The notes under the pieces were generated by a model. That model was not told the origin of the DNA, made no database searches, and saw only the letters and a list, made by a program, of their open reading frames with translations. The translations under genes were made by a program, and so were the position numbers. 64,000 bases of DNA from a virus. Shown here in pieces: positions 38,753-46,952 of this stretch (the stretch's first letter is position 1; each line of letters opens with the position of its first letter). The DNA lies in the IMG/VR virus record IMGVR_UViG_3300046167_000884, positions 1 through 64,000 of that record; one strand, 5' to 3'.

Positions 38753-40771
38753 ATGGCATATTTACAATCTACATGCGTTATAGGTACTTTAGCAATTAGT
38801 GCATCTAATTCAAATGCCCTAGGTTCTATCATAATATCAGATACAATGTCCCCAGGTCCTGAATTTGATGGTAATTGTAATTTAATTGCTATAGGTAAAA
38901 ATACCACACTAACAGGATCACTAGGATTAGATGTCAATACTTTAACATTAACCCAAGCAGGGGAAAATTTTAATGCAAGTTATAACTATTATGAAAGGAA
39001 TGAAGGTGGTTGCGCAAAACCTGTTATACTTACAGGAGGTGGTGGAGGTACTGGAGCTGTTATTAAAGGCTTCCCAAGAAGATATACTAACTACTATGCA
39101 GGAGAAGAAGAAGGGTCTATTAATTTAGATGGAATCCAAGTTTCAGACCCAGGTAGTGGATATACATCCACGGTAACAGGCACAGTATGTGATCCTACAA
39201 CAACAAATGAAACTTGTGCTATATTTACTATAGAACCTCTACATAACGAAAATAGTATAAACATTGGCCATAATGCAGGTTGTAGATCCCAAGGTTCAAA
39301 TACTATAAGAATTGGTTCATGTGCAGGTAGAGGAAATCTAAATAATGGTTATTGTATTCATACTAATAGTATAGCTATAGGTTCAAATACTATGCTTTCT
39401 GGGTCATTCATAGATAGTATAGCTATTGGGGAAAATGCATTAAAGGGTAATACTACTTGTACAAATAATTTGAGATGTATAAAAGATAATGTAGTAATAG
39501 GAAAAAATAGCCTTTGTAATTTTAAAACCCAAACTTGTTATAACGCAATAGTTGGTAACTGCAATCTACCTAATGCTTGTTCTAATTATGCTAATACCGT
39601 AATTGGACATTGTAATGGTCTTACTGTTTGCAATGGTGGAACTTATAACATTATAATTGGAAATCGTAATGCTTGTATATCTGGAACAAATAAAAATATA
39701 GGGAGTACAAACACAGCTATTGGATATTTCAATTTTAGATGTTCACTGAACGGAAATTATAATACTGCAATTGGTGCGCTTAATATGTGTGGTGGTATCC
39801 TATCCGGTGCGTATTATAACATAGGGATTGGCTATCAAAATTTAAGATCAATTACCACAGGAGATTATAATGTAGGAATGTCAGCGTATTCCGGCTACAA
39901 CAATACTACAGGAGGGTATAATGTATATATGGGGTACTTTGCTGGTAAAGGTAATTGCACAGGTCAAAGATCTATTTATATAGGATGTGGAGCAGGTTGT
40001 GGTATGAGGAATCAAAATGATTCTATTTTTATAGGTAATAAAGTTGGAGCATATGGTAATAGTGACCAAGGAGGTCATATAGTTATAGGAATTGATGCTT
40101 TAAGAAATATGTGTGCTGGATATTTCAATACAGTCATTGGATATTGTGCATTAAGTGTAGGACAACAAACATCTACTTCTTGTGCTATAAATGGAGGATG
40201 TAATATAGCTATTGGACCATATGCTGGACAATGTATTAAAGGAGCATCTAATAATAACATTTATATAGGACAAAGATCAGGCCCTACTAGTTTTGGGTCT
40301 GAAACCTATAAATTTTATCTTGGGCAAGGCGCTGGTAATCATTTAATGTGTGGTTGTTTAAATTCTAGTGGTAGAACATTATGCGTAAATGGAACTTTAT
40401 CTAAAACAGCAGGATCATTTGCAATATCTCACCCAAATCCAACTAAAACTCAAGCTTGCGAGTTGTGGCATAGTTTCGTGGAATCTCCAACAGCAGGTGA
40501 TAACTTATACAGGTTTGAGGTAGAAGTAGAAAATGGTCAAGCAACTATAGATTTACCTGATTACTATAAACACTTAAATGAAAACGATCAAGTGTGGGTT
40601 AACGCTAAAAACCATTTTGGTAGAGCATATGGTGTAGTAAACCAAGAAAAAACAACCCTAACAGTATTTGCTGATACAGATGGTGAATATAATATTTTAC
40701 TTATAGGTACTAGGAAAGATAAAGATGCAATAAACGCTTGGAAAGGAACAGAACGATTAAAAGAAAGTTAA
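38753..40771 (+). CDS. Beta-roll fibre/adhesin, 672 aa, Cys-rich
   Basis: The start follows the upstream fibre stop by one base. From residue 165 onward the product is a series of I-G-x-x-(A/N/S)-G units (SINIGHNAGCRSQGSNTIRI, NIAIGPYAGQC, NIYIGQRSG) as in YadA-like heads, with very many cysteines. The last 130 residues form a separate domain: FAISHPNPTKTQACELWHSF, VENGQATIDLPDYYKHL, NEYNILLIGTRKD-like strands; similar domains end other phage and bacterial fibre proteins. No S74 domain is present, unlike in the neighbouring fibre. It is intact, without frameshifts. Role: second fibre or fibre tip. Confidence 0.6.
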   Translation: MAYLQSTCVIGTLAISASNSNALGSIIISDTMSPGPEFDGNCNLIAIGKNTTLTGSLGLDVNTLTLTQAGENFNASYNYYERNEGGCAKPVILTGGGGGTGAVIKGFPRRYTNYYAGEEEGSINLDGIQVSDPGSGYTSTVTGTVCDPTTTNETCAIFTIEPLHNENSINIGHNAGCRSQGSNTIRIGSCAGRGNLNNGYCIHTNSIAIGSNTMLSGSFIDSIAIGENALKGNTTCTNNLRCIKDNVVIGKNSLCNFKTQTCYNAIVGNCNLPNACSNYANTVIGHCNGLTVCNGGTYNIIIGNRNACISGTNKNIGSTNTAIGYFNFRCSLNGNYNTAIGALNMCGGILSGAYYNIGIGYQNLRSITTGDYNVGMSAYSGYNNTTGGYNVYMGYFAGKGNCTGQRSIYIGCGAGCGMRNQNDSIFIGNKVGAYGNSDQGGHIVIGIDALRNMCAGYFNTVIGYCALSVGQQTSTSCAINGGCNIAIGPYAGQCIKGASNNNIYIGQRSGPTSFGSETYKFYLGQGAGNHLMCGCLNSSGRTLCVNGTLSKTAGSFAISHPNPTKTQACELWHSFVESPTAGDNLYRFEVEVENGQATIDLPDYYKHLNENDQVWVNAKNHFGRAYGVVNQEKTTLTVFADTDGEYNILLIGTRKDKDAINAWKGTERLKES

Positions 40772-40775
40772 AATT

Positions 40776-41072
40776 ATGACACAACAAGATATAGAAAATT
40801 CAATTTCATCATCATTTGATAGTTTAGAACTTTGCCAAACTATATTATCTAATTCTATGGAAGATTTAATCTCTGGTAGTTTTAATACTGAACCCTATTT
40901 ATTTCCTATTAGTGATAGTGAAGATAATATACGTTATATATTAAATAAAAATAGAGAAGCTTTAGAATGGATTTTAATAGAAGATTGGTTTAAAATTAAT
41001 GTTAATGAACCCAAAATAACAGAGTATGAAACAACAATATCAGCTTCAAAATCATTTAATTCTATAATATAA
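40776..41072 (+). CDS. Small protein, 98 aa, unknown
   Basis: This follows the fibre gene by four bases. The product is acidic and helical in the middle (EDNIRYILNKNREALEWILI, EDWFKIN) with Ser-rich N- and C-terminal parts. It might be a fibre-assembly chaperone, because such small genes often follow fibre genes, but no family is recognised. Confidence 0.45.
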   Translation: MTQQDIENSISSSFDSLELCQTILSNSMEDLISGSFNTEPYLFPISDSEDNIRYILNKNREALEWILIEDWFKINVNEPKITEYETTISASKSFNSII

Positions 41073-41077
41073 AAGTT

Positions 41078-41344
41078 ATGCTAACACAAGATCAAAAAGT
41101 AAAAAAACTTGAAATTTTATTAAATTCTTACAACATTCAATCATTAATTTCAAAAACTATAGAGGAAAATATTAAAAGTAATTCCCCTAATTATGGGGAT
41201 AGCCTAAAAGAAATACGTTTTAGTTTAAGAGATTATACTATGGGTTTAAGACAAGGTATTCAAGTTTCCTCTTCATTATTTAGTGATGATGAATTAGATA
41301 ATATCCAAATAGTTCTAACAGGTTCTGCTTTATATGGTTCTTAA
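41078..41344 (+). CDS. Small helical protein, 88 aa, unknown
   Basis: The start lies in an AAAAGTTATG context. The product has two helices (QDQKVKKLEILLNSYNIQSL; ISKTIEENIKS) and a C-terminal acidic part (FSDDELDNIQIVLTGSALY). Its stop overlaps the start of the sulfotransferase gene by eleven bases. No family is recognised. Confidence 0.45.
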   Translation: MLTQDQKVKKLEILLNSYNIQSLISKTIEENIKSNSPNYGDSLKEIRFSLRDYTMGLRQGIQVSSSLFSDDELDNIQIVLTGSALYGS

Positions 41345-42003
41345 AGAAAAAAAAACTTTATTTCTTCTTCCATCAAAAACAGGTTCTACTTCTTTAGTTA
41401 GGATGTTTAAGGACTATGATATTCCTTTTATTTTAACCCCAATTAAAAAACACCCCTTACTTTCGGAATTATTAGAACTTAATAATATCCAAGATTTCTA
41501 TAATTATAAGATTTATCAAATTTGTAGAAATCCTATAGATAGAATGGTTTCATCTTATTATTTTCAACGTCAAATTATAAAAGATAAAGATAAATATAAA
41601 AAGTTTTTTAATTTAGATTTTAATCAGTTTATCGAATTGATAACAGACAATCAACATTATTTACCTAACCATATAAATAGATTTTGTATGAATGTTTTTT
41701 AATGATGTAAATTTTAGCAAAAATAAAGCTCCAACAGCTTATGGAGTAAGATTTTATCTTCCTCAAACAAAATGGAATGATATAGGAGCAAAAGTTAATT
41801 ATTTAAAATTAGAAGATTTAATTAAAGATAGTTCTATAATATCAAAAATTTTAAATGTTAATACTAATTTTATTTTCCCTCATAAAAATAAAACAAAAAA
41901 CAAACCAACTACTTCTTCAATAGATTTATATAATACTAAAAGTTTAAAATTATTAAAAAAAGCTTATCAAGAAGACTTTAAACAACTGCAATATGATATC
42001 TAA
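41334..42003 (+). CDS. Sulfotransferase-like protein, frameshifted
   Basis: The first part has the two PAPS-binding landmarks of sulfotransferases: a 5'-phosphosulfate loop LLPSKTGSTSLVRMF (residues 11-25) and a 3'-phosphate motif ICRNPIDRMVSSYYF (R65, S73). The frame breaks in a run of six T at about 41695; the remainder (NDVNFSKNKAPTAYGVRFYL and following) continues in another frame to 42003. The joined protein is about 220 residues, within family range. It would move sulfate from PAPS to a sugar or protein. A second sulfotransferase lies 1.8 kb downstream. Confidence 0.6.
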
Positions 42004-42577
42004 ACGTGAATATTACCAAAACCAAAAATCATCCCAACCTTTTGACTTTAAATTTTTAGGCAATTTAGATATAACTTTAATTTTAAAAAATCTAAATACT
42101 TTTACTGAGGAACAATGGAATGAACATACTCATAGAAATGAAGCTTTTAGAGCCCACAACCAAACTAATTCTTTAGAAATATTATGGGATAAAGATAGTT
42201 TAAAAACGGGACTAACAGGGGCTAAAAATAAAATTAATTATAAACAATTAGATTTTGATTATATAAAAAATCTCCTCCAACCCATTTATGATAAACATTA
42301 TGGCCCAGGATATTTTATTCGTGTGTTAATCCCTAGATTAAATCCCGGAAGTTCTATACCTATTCATAGGGATAACGGAAAATCATTAATGGAAGTAAAA
42401 AGAACCCATATACCTTTAATTACAAATGAAAATATATTTTTTAAAGTAGGTGATACTACTAAAAATTTAAAAGCAGGAGAAGTATGGGAAATTAATAATG
42501 GTCGTGAACATGCTGTAAATAATGAAAGTGATGAATATAGAATTCATTTAATAGTTGATTATTTACCAAAAAGTTAA
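41993..42577 (+). CDS. Aspartyl/asparaginyl beta-hydroxylase-like protein
   Basis: The 194-residue product has the metal and co-substrate set of a 2-oxoglutarate/Fe(II) hydroxylase: H125-R-D127 (SIPIHRDNGKS), the distal H173 (NGREHAVNNES) and R183 (DEYRIHLIVDY). The HRD...EHAVxN...R-x-H-L-I-x-D pattern is that of the Asp/Asn beta-hydroxylase family. It lies next to sulfotransferase and glycosyltransferase genes, just after the fibres. Targets could be fibre residues, host surface or a small molecule; this is not determined. It overlaps the upstream gene by eleven bases. Confidence 0.65.
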   Translation: MISKREYYQNQKSSQPFDFKFLGNLDITLILKNLNTFTEEQWNEHTHRNEAFRAHNQTNSLEILWDKDSLKTGLTGAKNKINYKQLDFDYIKNLLQPIYDKHYGPGYFIRVLIPRLNPGSSIPIHRDNGKSLMEVKRTHIPLITNENIFFKVGDTTKNLKAGEVWEINNGREHAVNNESDEYRIHLIVDYLPKS

Positions 42578-42578
42578 T

Positions 42579-42592
42579 ATATTTATAATAAA
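42579..42592 (+). promoter_or_regulatory. Late promoter-like element
   Basis: ATATTTATAATAAA ends 15 bases before the ATG at 42608 and partly follows the upstream stop. It suggests the 102-residue protein is made late, with the virion parts. Confidence 0.55.
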
Positions 42593-42607
42593 CAAAAATT
42601 CAATATA

Positions 42608-42916
42608 ATGAATCATACTTGGAAAATTTACGATCTAAAAAGAACTATTGCTGATGGCGTAGTAACTAAAGTAACCTATGCTTGTGAATCCGAGCTATCT
42701 GGATCAAGCACAAGAAAAATTGGAGAACTTACAGTTGAAGGTTCTGTAGATGATGCAGATTTTATTGCATATGAAGATCTTACTCAAGCTGATGTTTTGG
42801 GATGGGTTGATGCTAATGTAGATAAATCTTCAACTGAAACCCAAAATTCAGCCTCTATTGCTGCTGCTATTACAGCTAGAGCAGCTAGAACAGAATCAAA
42901 CGGTACTCCTTGGTAA
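42608..42916 (+). CDS. Small conserved phage protein, 102 aa (DUF7936-like)
   Basis: The pattern W-x-I-x-x-L-x-R...VTYACESELSG...RKIGELTVEGS...DFIAYEDLTQADVLGWV, ending in helices with K-x-x-x-E, resembles a small protein family of T4-like aquatic phages (my recollection: DUF7936). It is beta-rich at the N-terminus, helical at the C-terminus, and ends GTPW. Its own late promoter-like element suggests a virion or assembly protein. The role is unknown. Confidence 0.5.
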   Translation: MNHTWKIYDLKRTIADGVVTKVTYACESELSGSSTRKIGELTVEGSVDDADFIAYEDLTQADVLGWVDANVDKSSTETQNSASIAAAITARAARTESNGTPW

Positions 42917-42957
42917 AATAACTAGGAGTATTTAAATAAGTTACATATATTAATGTT

Positions 42958-43833
42958 ATGAATATAATCTTTCAAATAGACGGAGGTCTAGGAAAATCTA
43001 TCATGGCAACGGCCATGACTAAAGTTTTAAGAAAACGCTATAAAAATGCTCATATTGTAGTTGTTACAGCTTATCCCGATGTATTTTTAAATAATCCCAA
43101 TATAAATGAATGTTTTAGAATTGAACAAATGGGGGGTGCCTATTTAAAATATGCTAAAGATCAAGATTGTAAACTTTTCTTATCTGACCCATATCACCAC
43201 AATTCCTTCCTTACAGAAAAAGAACATTTATTTAGAACATGGTGTAAAATTTATGGTTTAAACTATAATAATGAACAACCAGAACTCTATTTAACCCAAC
43301 CCGAAATAGAATATTTTAAACCCTTTTATCAAGTAGAAAAACCCATTATGGCAATTCAACCTAATGGAGGACCAATAGGTCAAGGTTTTCAATATTCATG
43401 GACACGAGACATACCAGAACCCACAGTTAACGAGATAATTCAACATTATAAGGAAGACTATACCATAGTCCATATTAAAAGAGAAGATCAATATAAATAC
43501 CCAGATACATTACATGCTTTAGATGGGTTTAGAAGTATAGCTATATTATTACAATTATCTTCTAAACGCCTATTAATCGATTCATTCAGCCAACATTTAG
43601 CCGCTGCTATGGGTAAAAAATCTACAGTTTGTTGGGTAACTACAAAACCAAAAATATTCGGTTATAAACTACATGATAATATTTTATCTAACCCATTTAC
43701 AAAAGAACCTCAACTCCAAAATTCTATTTATCAACCTTTTAATTTAGCACAAGATGTTTCTTCTATTCCATATAATGATTTAAGAGAGGTATTTGATGTA
43801 AATAAAATTGTAGAGTCGATAAATAAACAGTAA
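42958..43833 (+). CDS. GT9-like glycosyltransferase (heptosyltransferase-like)
   Basis: The 291-residue product begins IIFQIDGGLGKSIMATAMTK, the G-x-G-D-x-x-like start of GT-B family 9 enzymes, followed by YKNAHIVVVTAYPDVFLNNP. The second half has SFSQHLAAAMGKKSTVCWVT, the position where GT9 enzymes bind the nucleotide sugar (D-S...H-x-A-A-A-x-G). In bacteria GT9 transfers heptose to LPS core. In the phage it may add a sugar to fibre or host surface. It overlaps the sulfotransferase gene (TAATGG). Confidence 0.6.
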   Translation: MNIIFQIDGGLGKSIMATAMTKVLRKRYKNAHIVVVTAYPDVFLNNPNINECFRIEQMGGAYLKYAKDQDCKLFLSDPYHHNSFLTEKEHLFRTWCKIYGLNYNNEQPELYLTQPEIEYFKPFYQVEKPIMAIQPNGGPIGQGFQYSWTRDIPEPTVNEIIQHYKEDYTIVHIKREDQYKYPDTLHALDGFRSIAILLQLSSKRLLIDSFSQHLAAAMGKKSTVCWVTTKPKIFGYKLHDNILSNPFTKEPQLQNSIYQPFNLAQDVSSIPYNDLREVFDVNKIVESINKQ

Positions 43834-44648
43834 TGGAAAAAATATTCTTTCAATCATCACTACCTAGAGCAGGTAGTACTTTGCTTCAAAACATATTAGG
43901 ACAAAATCCTGATTTTTATGTTACACCAACTTCTGGTGTGTTAGAACTACTATATTCAGCTCGTCAAAATTATACTTCTGATAATGCTTTTAAAGCACAG
44001 GATCCTGAATTAATGAAAAAAGGATGGCTTAATTTTTGTCGACAAGGTATAGAAGGATTCTTCAATGGTATTACAGACAAGAAATATGTAGTTGATAAAT
44101 CTAGAGGATGGGGTATACATTATAACTTTTTAAATTCATTCCACCCAGATCCAAAGATAGTTTGTATGGTTAGAGATTTAAGATCTATCTATGCTTCTAT
44201 GGAAAAAAACTTTAGAAAAAATCAAGATAAAGATAGTGGTGTAGTCAATTGGGCTGAAATGAAAGGTACTACAACTGCTAAAAGAGTAGACTTATGGGCA
44301 CAATCACCTCCAATAGGTATTGCAGTTGAAAGATTAAAACAAATGATAGATGAGGGTATAGATAAAAATATTTTATTCATCAGATTTGAAGATCTAACCT
44401 TTAATCCTCAAACAGAATTAGATAAAGTATATGATTTTTTTAGTGTAGACAGATACCAACACGATTTCCAAAATGTAGAACAAATAACACAAGAAGATGA
44501 TACAGTTCATGGTATTTTTGGAGACCATACAATACGTAAGGAGGTAAAACCTATACCTGAACAGTATAATGAGTACTTAGGTCAGGAACTATCACAAAAT
44601 ATAGTTAATACTTATCCTTGGTTTTACGAATATTTTCAATATTTATAA
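43833..44648 (+). CDS. Sulfotransferase
   Basis: The 271-residue product has a clear 5'-phosphosulfate-binding loop SSLPRAGSTLLQNIL (residues 8-22) and a 3'-phosphate motif VCMVRDLRSIYASME (R114, S118), the hallmarks of PAPS-dependent sulfotransferases, plus a helical end with FEDLTFNPQTELDKVYDFF, usual in the family. It is intact. The immediate upstream gene is a GT9-like transferase, which suggests sulfation of a sugar made or added by that enzyme. The acceptor is not known. Confidence 0.75.
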   Translation: MEKIFFQSSLPRAGSTLLQNILGQNPDFYVTPTSGVLELLYSARQNYTSDNAFKAQDPELMKKGWLNFCRQGIEGFFNGITDKKYVVDKSRGWGIHYNFLNSFHPDPKIVCMVRDLRSIYASMEKNFRKNQDKDSGVVNWAEMKGTTTAKRVDLWAQSPPIGIAVERLKQMIDEGIDKNILFIRFEDLTFNPQTELDKVYDFFSVDRYQHDFQNVEQITQEDDTVHGIFGDHTIRKEVKPIPEQYNEYLGQELSQNIVNTYPWFYEYFQYL

Positions 44649-44651
44649 TTA
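44639..44651 (+). promoter_or_regulatory. Late promoter-like element inside gene end
   Basis: ATATTTATAATTA overlaps the last codons and stop of the sulfotransferase gene and lies 16 bases before the next ATG. It is less exact than the others. Confidence 0.35.
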
Positions 44652-44667
44652 ACTTTAAAACACACAT

Positions 44668-45150
44668 ATGAGTTGGACCTATAAAACACATGAAATAGGA
44701 GACATTACTCAATTCCCAGAAAATACATTTGGCTTTGTTTATATGACAACACACAAACCTACGGGTAAGTCATATATTGGGAAAAAAGTACTATTTCATA
44801 ATCAAAAGAAAAAATTAGGTAAAAAAGAACTAGCGGCCATAACAGGAGTTGTTGGTAGACGACCTTCATATAAATTAATAATTAAAGAATCAGATTGGAT
44901 GAACTATTATGGTTCCCAAAAAGATATCAAACAACTATTATTAGAAGGTAAAAAAGATGAATTCGAACGTACCATCTTAAAAATGTGTCCCGATAAAAAA
45001 TCAATGACATATTTTGAAGTTAAATACCAAATGCTTTATCAAGTACTAGAAAAACCAGATGAGTTTTTTAATGACAATATTTTAGGTAAATTTTTTACTA
45101 AAGATTTAAAAGATATTGAATTCGAAGATCTCGTGAAAGAGCGAAAATAG
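44668..45150 (+). CDS. GIY-YIG endonuclease-like protein
   Basis: The 160-residue product shows GFVYMTTHKPTGKSYIGKKV (residues 22-41), a GIY-YIG variant with FVY and YIG strands, followed by the ESDWMNYYGS segment (74-83) common in T4-like phage members and a later helix with the candidate metal ligand E117 (YFEVKYQMLYQV). Such enzymes are often free-standing homing endonucleases or repair-type nucleases. It lies directly upstream of primase and a PD-(D/E)XK nuclease, so a role in DNA metabolism is as likely. Confidence 0.6.
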   Translation: MSWTYKTHEIGDITQFPENTFGFVYMTTHKPTGKSYIGKKVLFHNQKKKLGKKELAAITGVVGRRPSYKLIIKESDWMNYYGSQKDIKQLLLEGKKDEFERTILKMCPDKKSMTYFEVKYQMLYQVLEKPDEFFNDNILGKFFTKDLKDIEFEDLVKERK

Positions 45151-45168
45151 TTTCATATATTACCATTC

Positions 45169-46098
45169 ATGGTAAATCAGTTATTAGTTACATTAGTAAA
45201 TTCAGTATTGGGTTCGGGCAAAGCCACGGCTCGAAACAATTATGCTTACCACTGTCCTTTCTGTCACCACCATAAACCAAAAATGGAGGTTAATTTAACA
45301 GAAAATCGTGAAGGTAAAAATCCTTGGCATTGTTGGGCTTGTGATGTAAGAGGTACTACTATATATTCTTTATTTAAACAGTTAAAAACAGATGTAAGTA
45401 AATTTACTGAACTTAAATCACTTGTTAAAACATCTAAATCAATTAAAGAGACACAAGTTGTGTCTAGCGTATCGCTTCCAAATGAATATATTAGCCTAAA
45501 TAACGTTGATACTAGCGATATTATGGCTAGACACGCGCTCGCGTACCTAAAAAATAGGCATGTGAGTAAATACGATATTATCAAATATAATATAGGTTAT
45601 TGTAAAGAAGGTTTATATAAAAATATGATTATTATACCAACATATGATGCAGATGGTAGGTTAAATTACTTTACCGCCCGTTCATTTGAAAAAGAACCAT
45701 ATGTTAAATACCGTAACCCCTCAGCATCAAGAGACATAGTACCAAATGAACATTTAATAAATTGGAATGTACCAGTTATTTTATGTGAGGGATTATTTGA
45801 CGCTATGGCTATAAAAAGAAACGCAATTCCCCTATTAGGGAAAAACATACAGAGTAGCTTAATGAAAAAAATAGTTACATCTGTAGTAGATAAAATTTAT
45901 ATTGCATTAGATAGGGATGCAATTAAACAAGCTTTAAAATTCTGCGAGCGATTAATGGCAGAAGGCAAAGAAGTCTATCTTGTAGATTTACAAGATAAGG
46001 ATCCGAGTGAAATGGGTTTCGAAAATTTCACTAAACTTATTCAAAAAACAGTTCCATTAACCTACTATGATTTAATGGAACAAAAACTAGCTTTATGA
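45169..46098 (+). CDS. DNA primase (gp61/DnaG-like)
   Basis: The 309-residue product has an N-terminal zinc site C29-P-F-C32 and C55-W-A-C58 (YHCPFCHHHKPKMEVNL; WHCWACDVRG) as in CHC2 primases, and a Toprim domain: E207 (VILCEGLFDAMAI), D248-x-D250 (IYIALDRDA) and a DLQDKDPSE segment (273-281). It makes RNA primers for lagging-strand synthesis together with a helicase, which is not in this window. The size matches T4-type gp61. It overlaps the downstream nuclease by ATGA. Confidence 0.85.
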   Translation: MVNQLLVTLVNSVLGSGKATARNNYAYHCPFCHHHKPKMEVNLTENREGKNPWHCWACDVRGTTIYSLFKQLKTDVSKFTELKSLVKTSKSIKETQVVSSVSLPNEYISLNNVDTSDIMARHALAYLKNRHVSKYDIIKYNIGYCKEGLYKNMIIIPTYDADGRLNYFTARSFEKEPYVKYRNPSASRDIVPNEHLINWNVPVILCEGLFDAMAIKRNAIPLLGKNIQSSLMKKIVTSVVDKIYIALDRDAIKQALKFCERLMAEGKEVYLVDLQDKDPSEMGFENFTKLIQKTVPLTYYDLMEQKLAL

Positions 46099-46874
46099 TC
46101 AAAAAATCATACAAAAGATTATTAGAAATTTCAGATGATTACCAACAAGTTACAATGCCTGATTCAAGATATTATAGACGCAATGGTAAATATTATCCAT
46201 CAGTAACCCATGTTTTGAGTTCCTATCCAAAAGGCAAATACTTCGAAGACTGGCTTAAAAAAGTAGGTTATAGTGCTGAATGGGTTGTCAAGAAAGCAGC
46301 AGAAGAGGGGACACTAGTCCATGAAATGATTGAAGATTGGTTAAATGGTAAAGAAATCAAATTTTTATATGATGATGGAAACCCTAGAATGCCTACTCAT
46401 GTGTGGCAAATGTTCCTTAGATTCGTAGATTTTTGGGAAACTTATAACCCAACATTAATTGAAGCCGAAGTACATTTATTTTCAGATAAAATTGAGGTAG
46501 CAGGTACTTGTGATTTAGTATGTGAAATTGAAATAGATGGAAAAATGGAACGCTGGATTATAGATTTTAAAACATCTAATCATTTACAAACAACTTATGA
46601 TTTACAAAGTGCGGTATATGCTCAATGTTATGAGGAATGTTATGGTAAAAAAATAGACCGTATTGGAGTTTTATGGTTAAAATCTAAATCTAGAGGTGAA
46701 GATAAATCTGGCAAACGTTTAAAAGGTAAAAATTGGGAAGTATACGAATCACCCCGTACTCAGGAAGAAAATATAGAAATATTTACTCATGTTAAAGCAT
46801 TGTTTGATATTGAGAATCCTAAACCAAAACCTTACACTAATACATTCCAAACTACTTCAAAGAGAACCGTGTAA
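46095..46874 (+). CDS. PD-(D/E)XK (RecB/Cas4-like) nuclease
   Basis: The 259-residue product carries the RecB-like nuclease set in order: H76 (EEGTLVHEMIEDW), E125 (LIEAEVHLFS), D140 (VAGTCDLVCEI), D157-x-K159 (WIIDFKTSN) and Q171-x-x-x-Y175 (LQSAVYAQCYEE). The metal-binding triad is therefore complete. There is no iron-sulfur cysteine cluster of the Cas4 kind. Phage enzymes of this type act as exonucleases in recombination or host DNA breakdown. Translational coupling to primase suggests a replication or recombination role. Confidence 0.75.
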   Translation: MIKKSYKRLLEISDDYQQVTMPDSRYYRRNGKYYPSVTHVLSSYPKGKYFEDWLKKVGYSAEWVVKKAAEEGTLVHEMIEDWLNGKEIKFLYDDGNPRMPTHVWQMFLRFVDFWETYNPTLIEAEVHLFSDKIEVAGTCDLVCEIEIDGKMERWIIDFKTSNHLQTTYDLQSAVYAQCYEECYGKKIDRIGVLWLKSKSRGEDKSGKRLKGKNWEVYESPRTQEENIEIFTHVKALFDIENPKPKPYTNTFQTTSKRTV

Positions 46875-46877
46875 AAA

Positions 46878-46910
46878 TTTGGCTACCCGGGCTATCCTTC
46901 GTATATTTAC
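46878..46910 (+). promoter_or_regulatory. Early/middle promoter with quasi-palindromic spacer
   Basis: TTTG at 46878-46881 and TATATTTAC at 46902-46910 are 20 bases apart. The spacer GGCTACCCGGGCTATCC is the most symmetric of the four copies and is followed by TTCG. It lies between the nuclease stop and the next gene, whose ATG follows 42 bases later. Confidence 0.65.
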
Positions 46911-46952
46911 CCTGTATTGATAATTAAGTCAATGCATTAAATAATTAAGGTT

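Noticed and set aside
45169-46874. Cas4-type adaptation nuclease next to primase
   Set aside because: The nuclease lacks the iron-sulfur cysteines of Cas4 and there is no CRISPR context; a phage RecB-like exonuclease is simpler.
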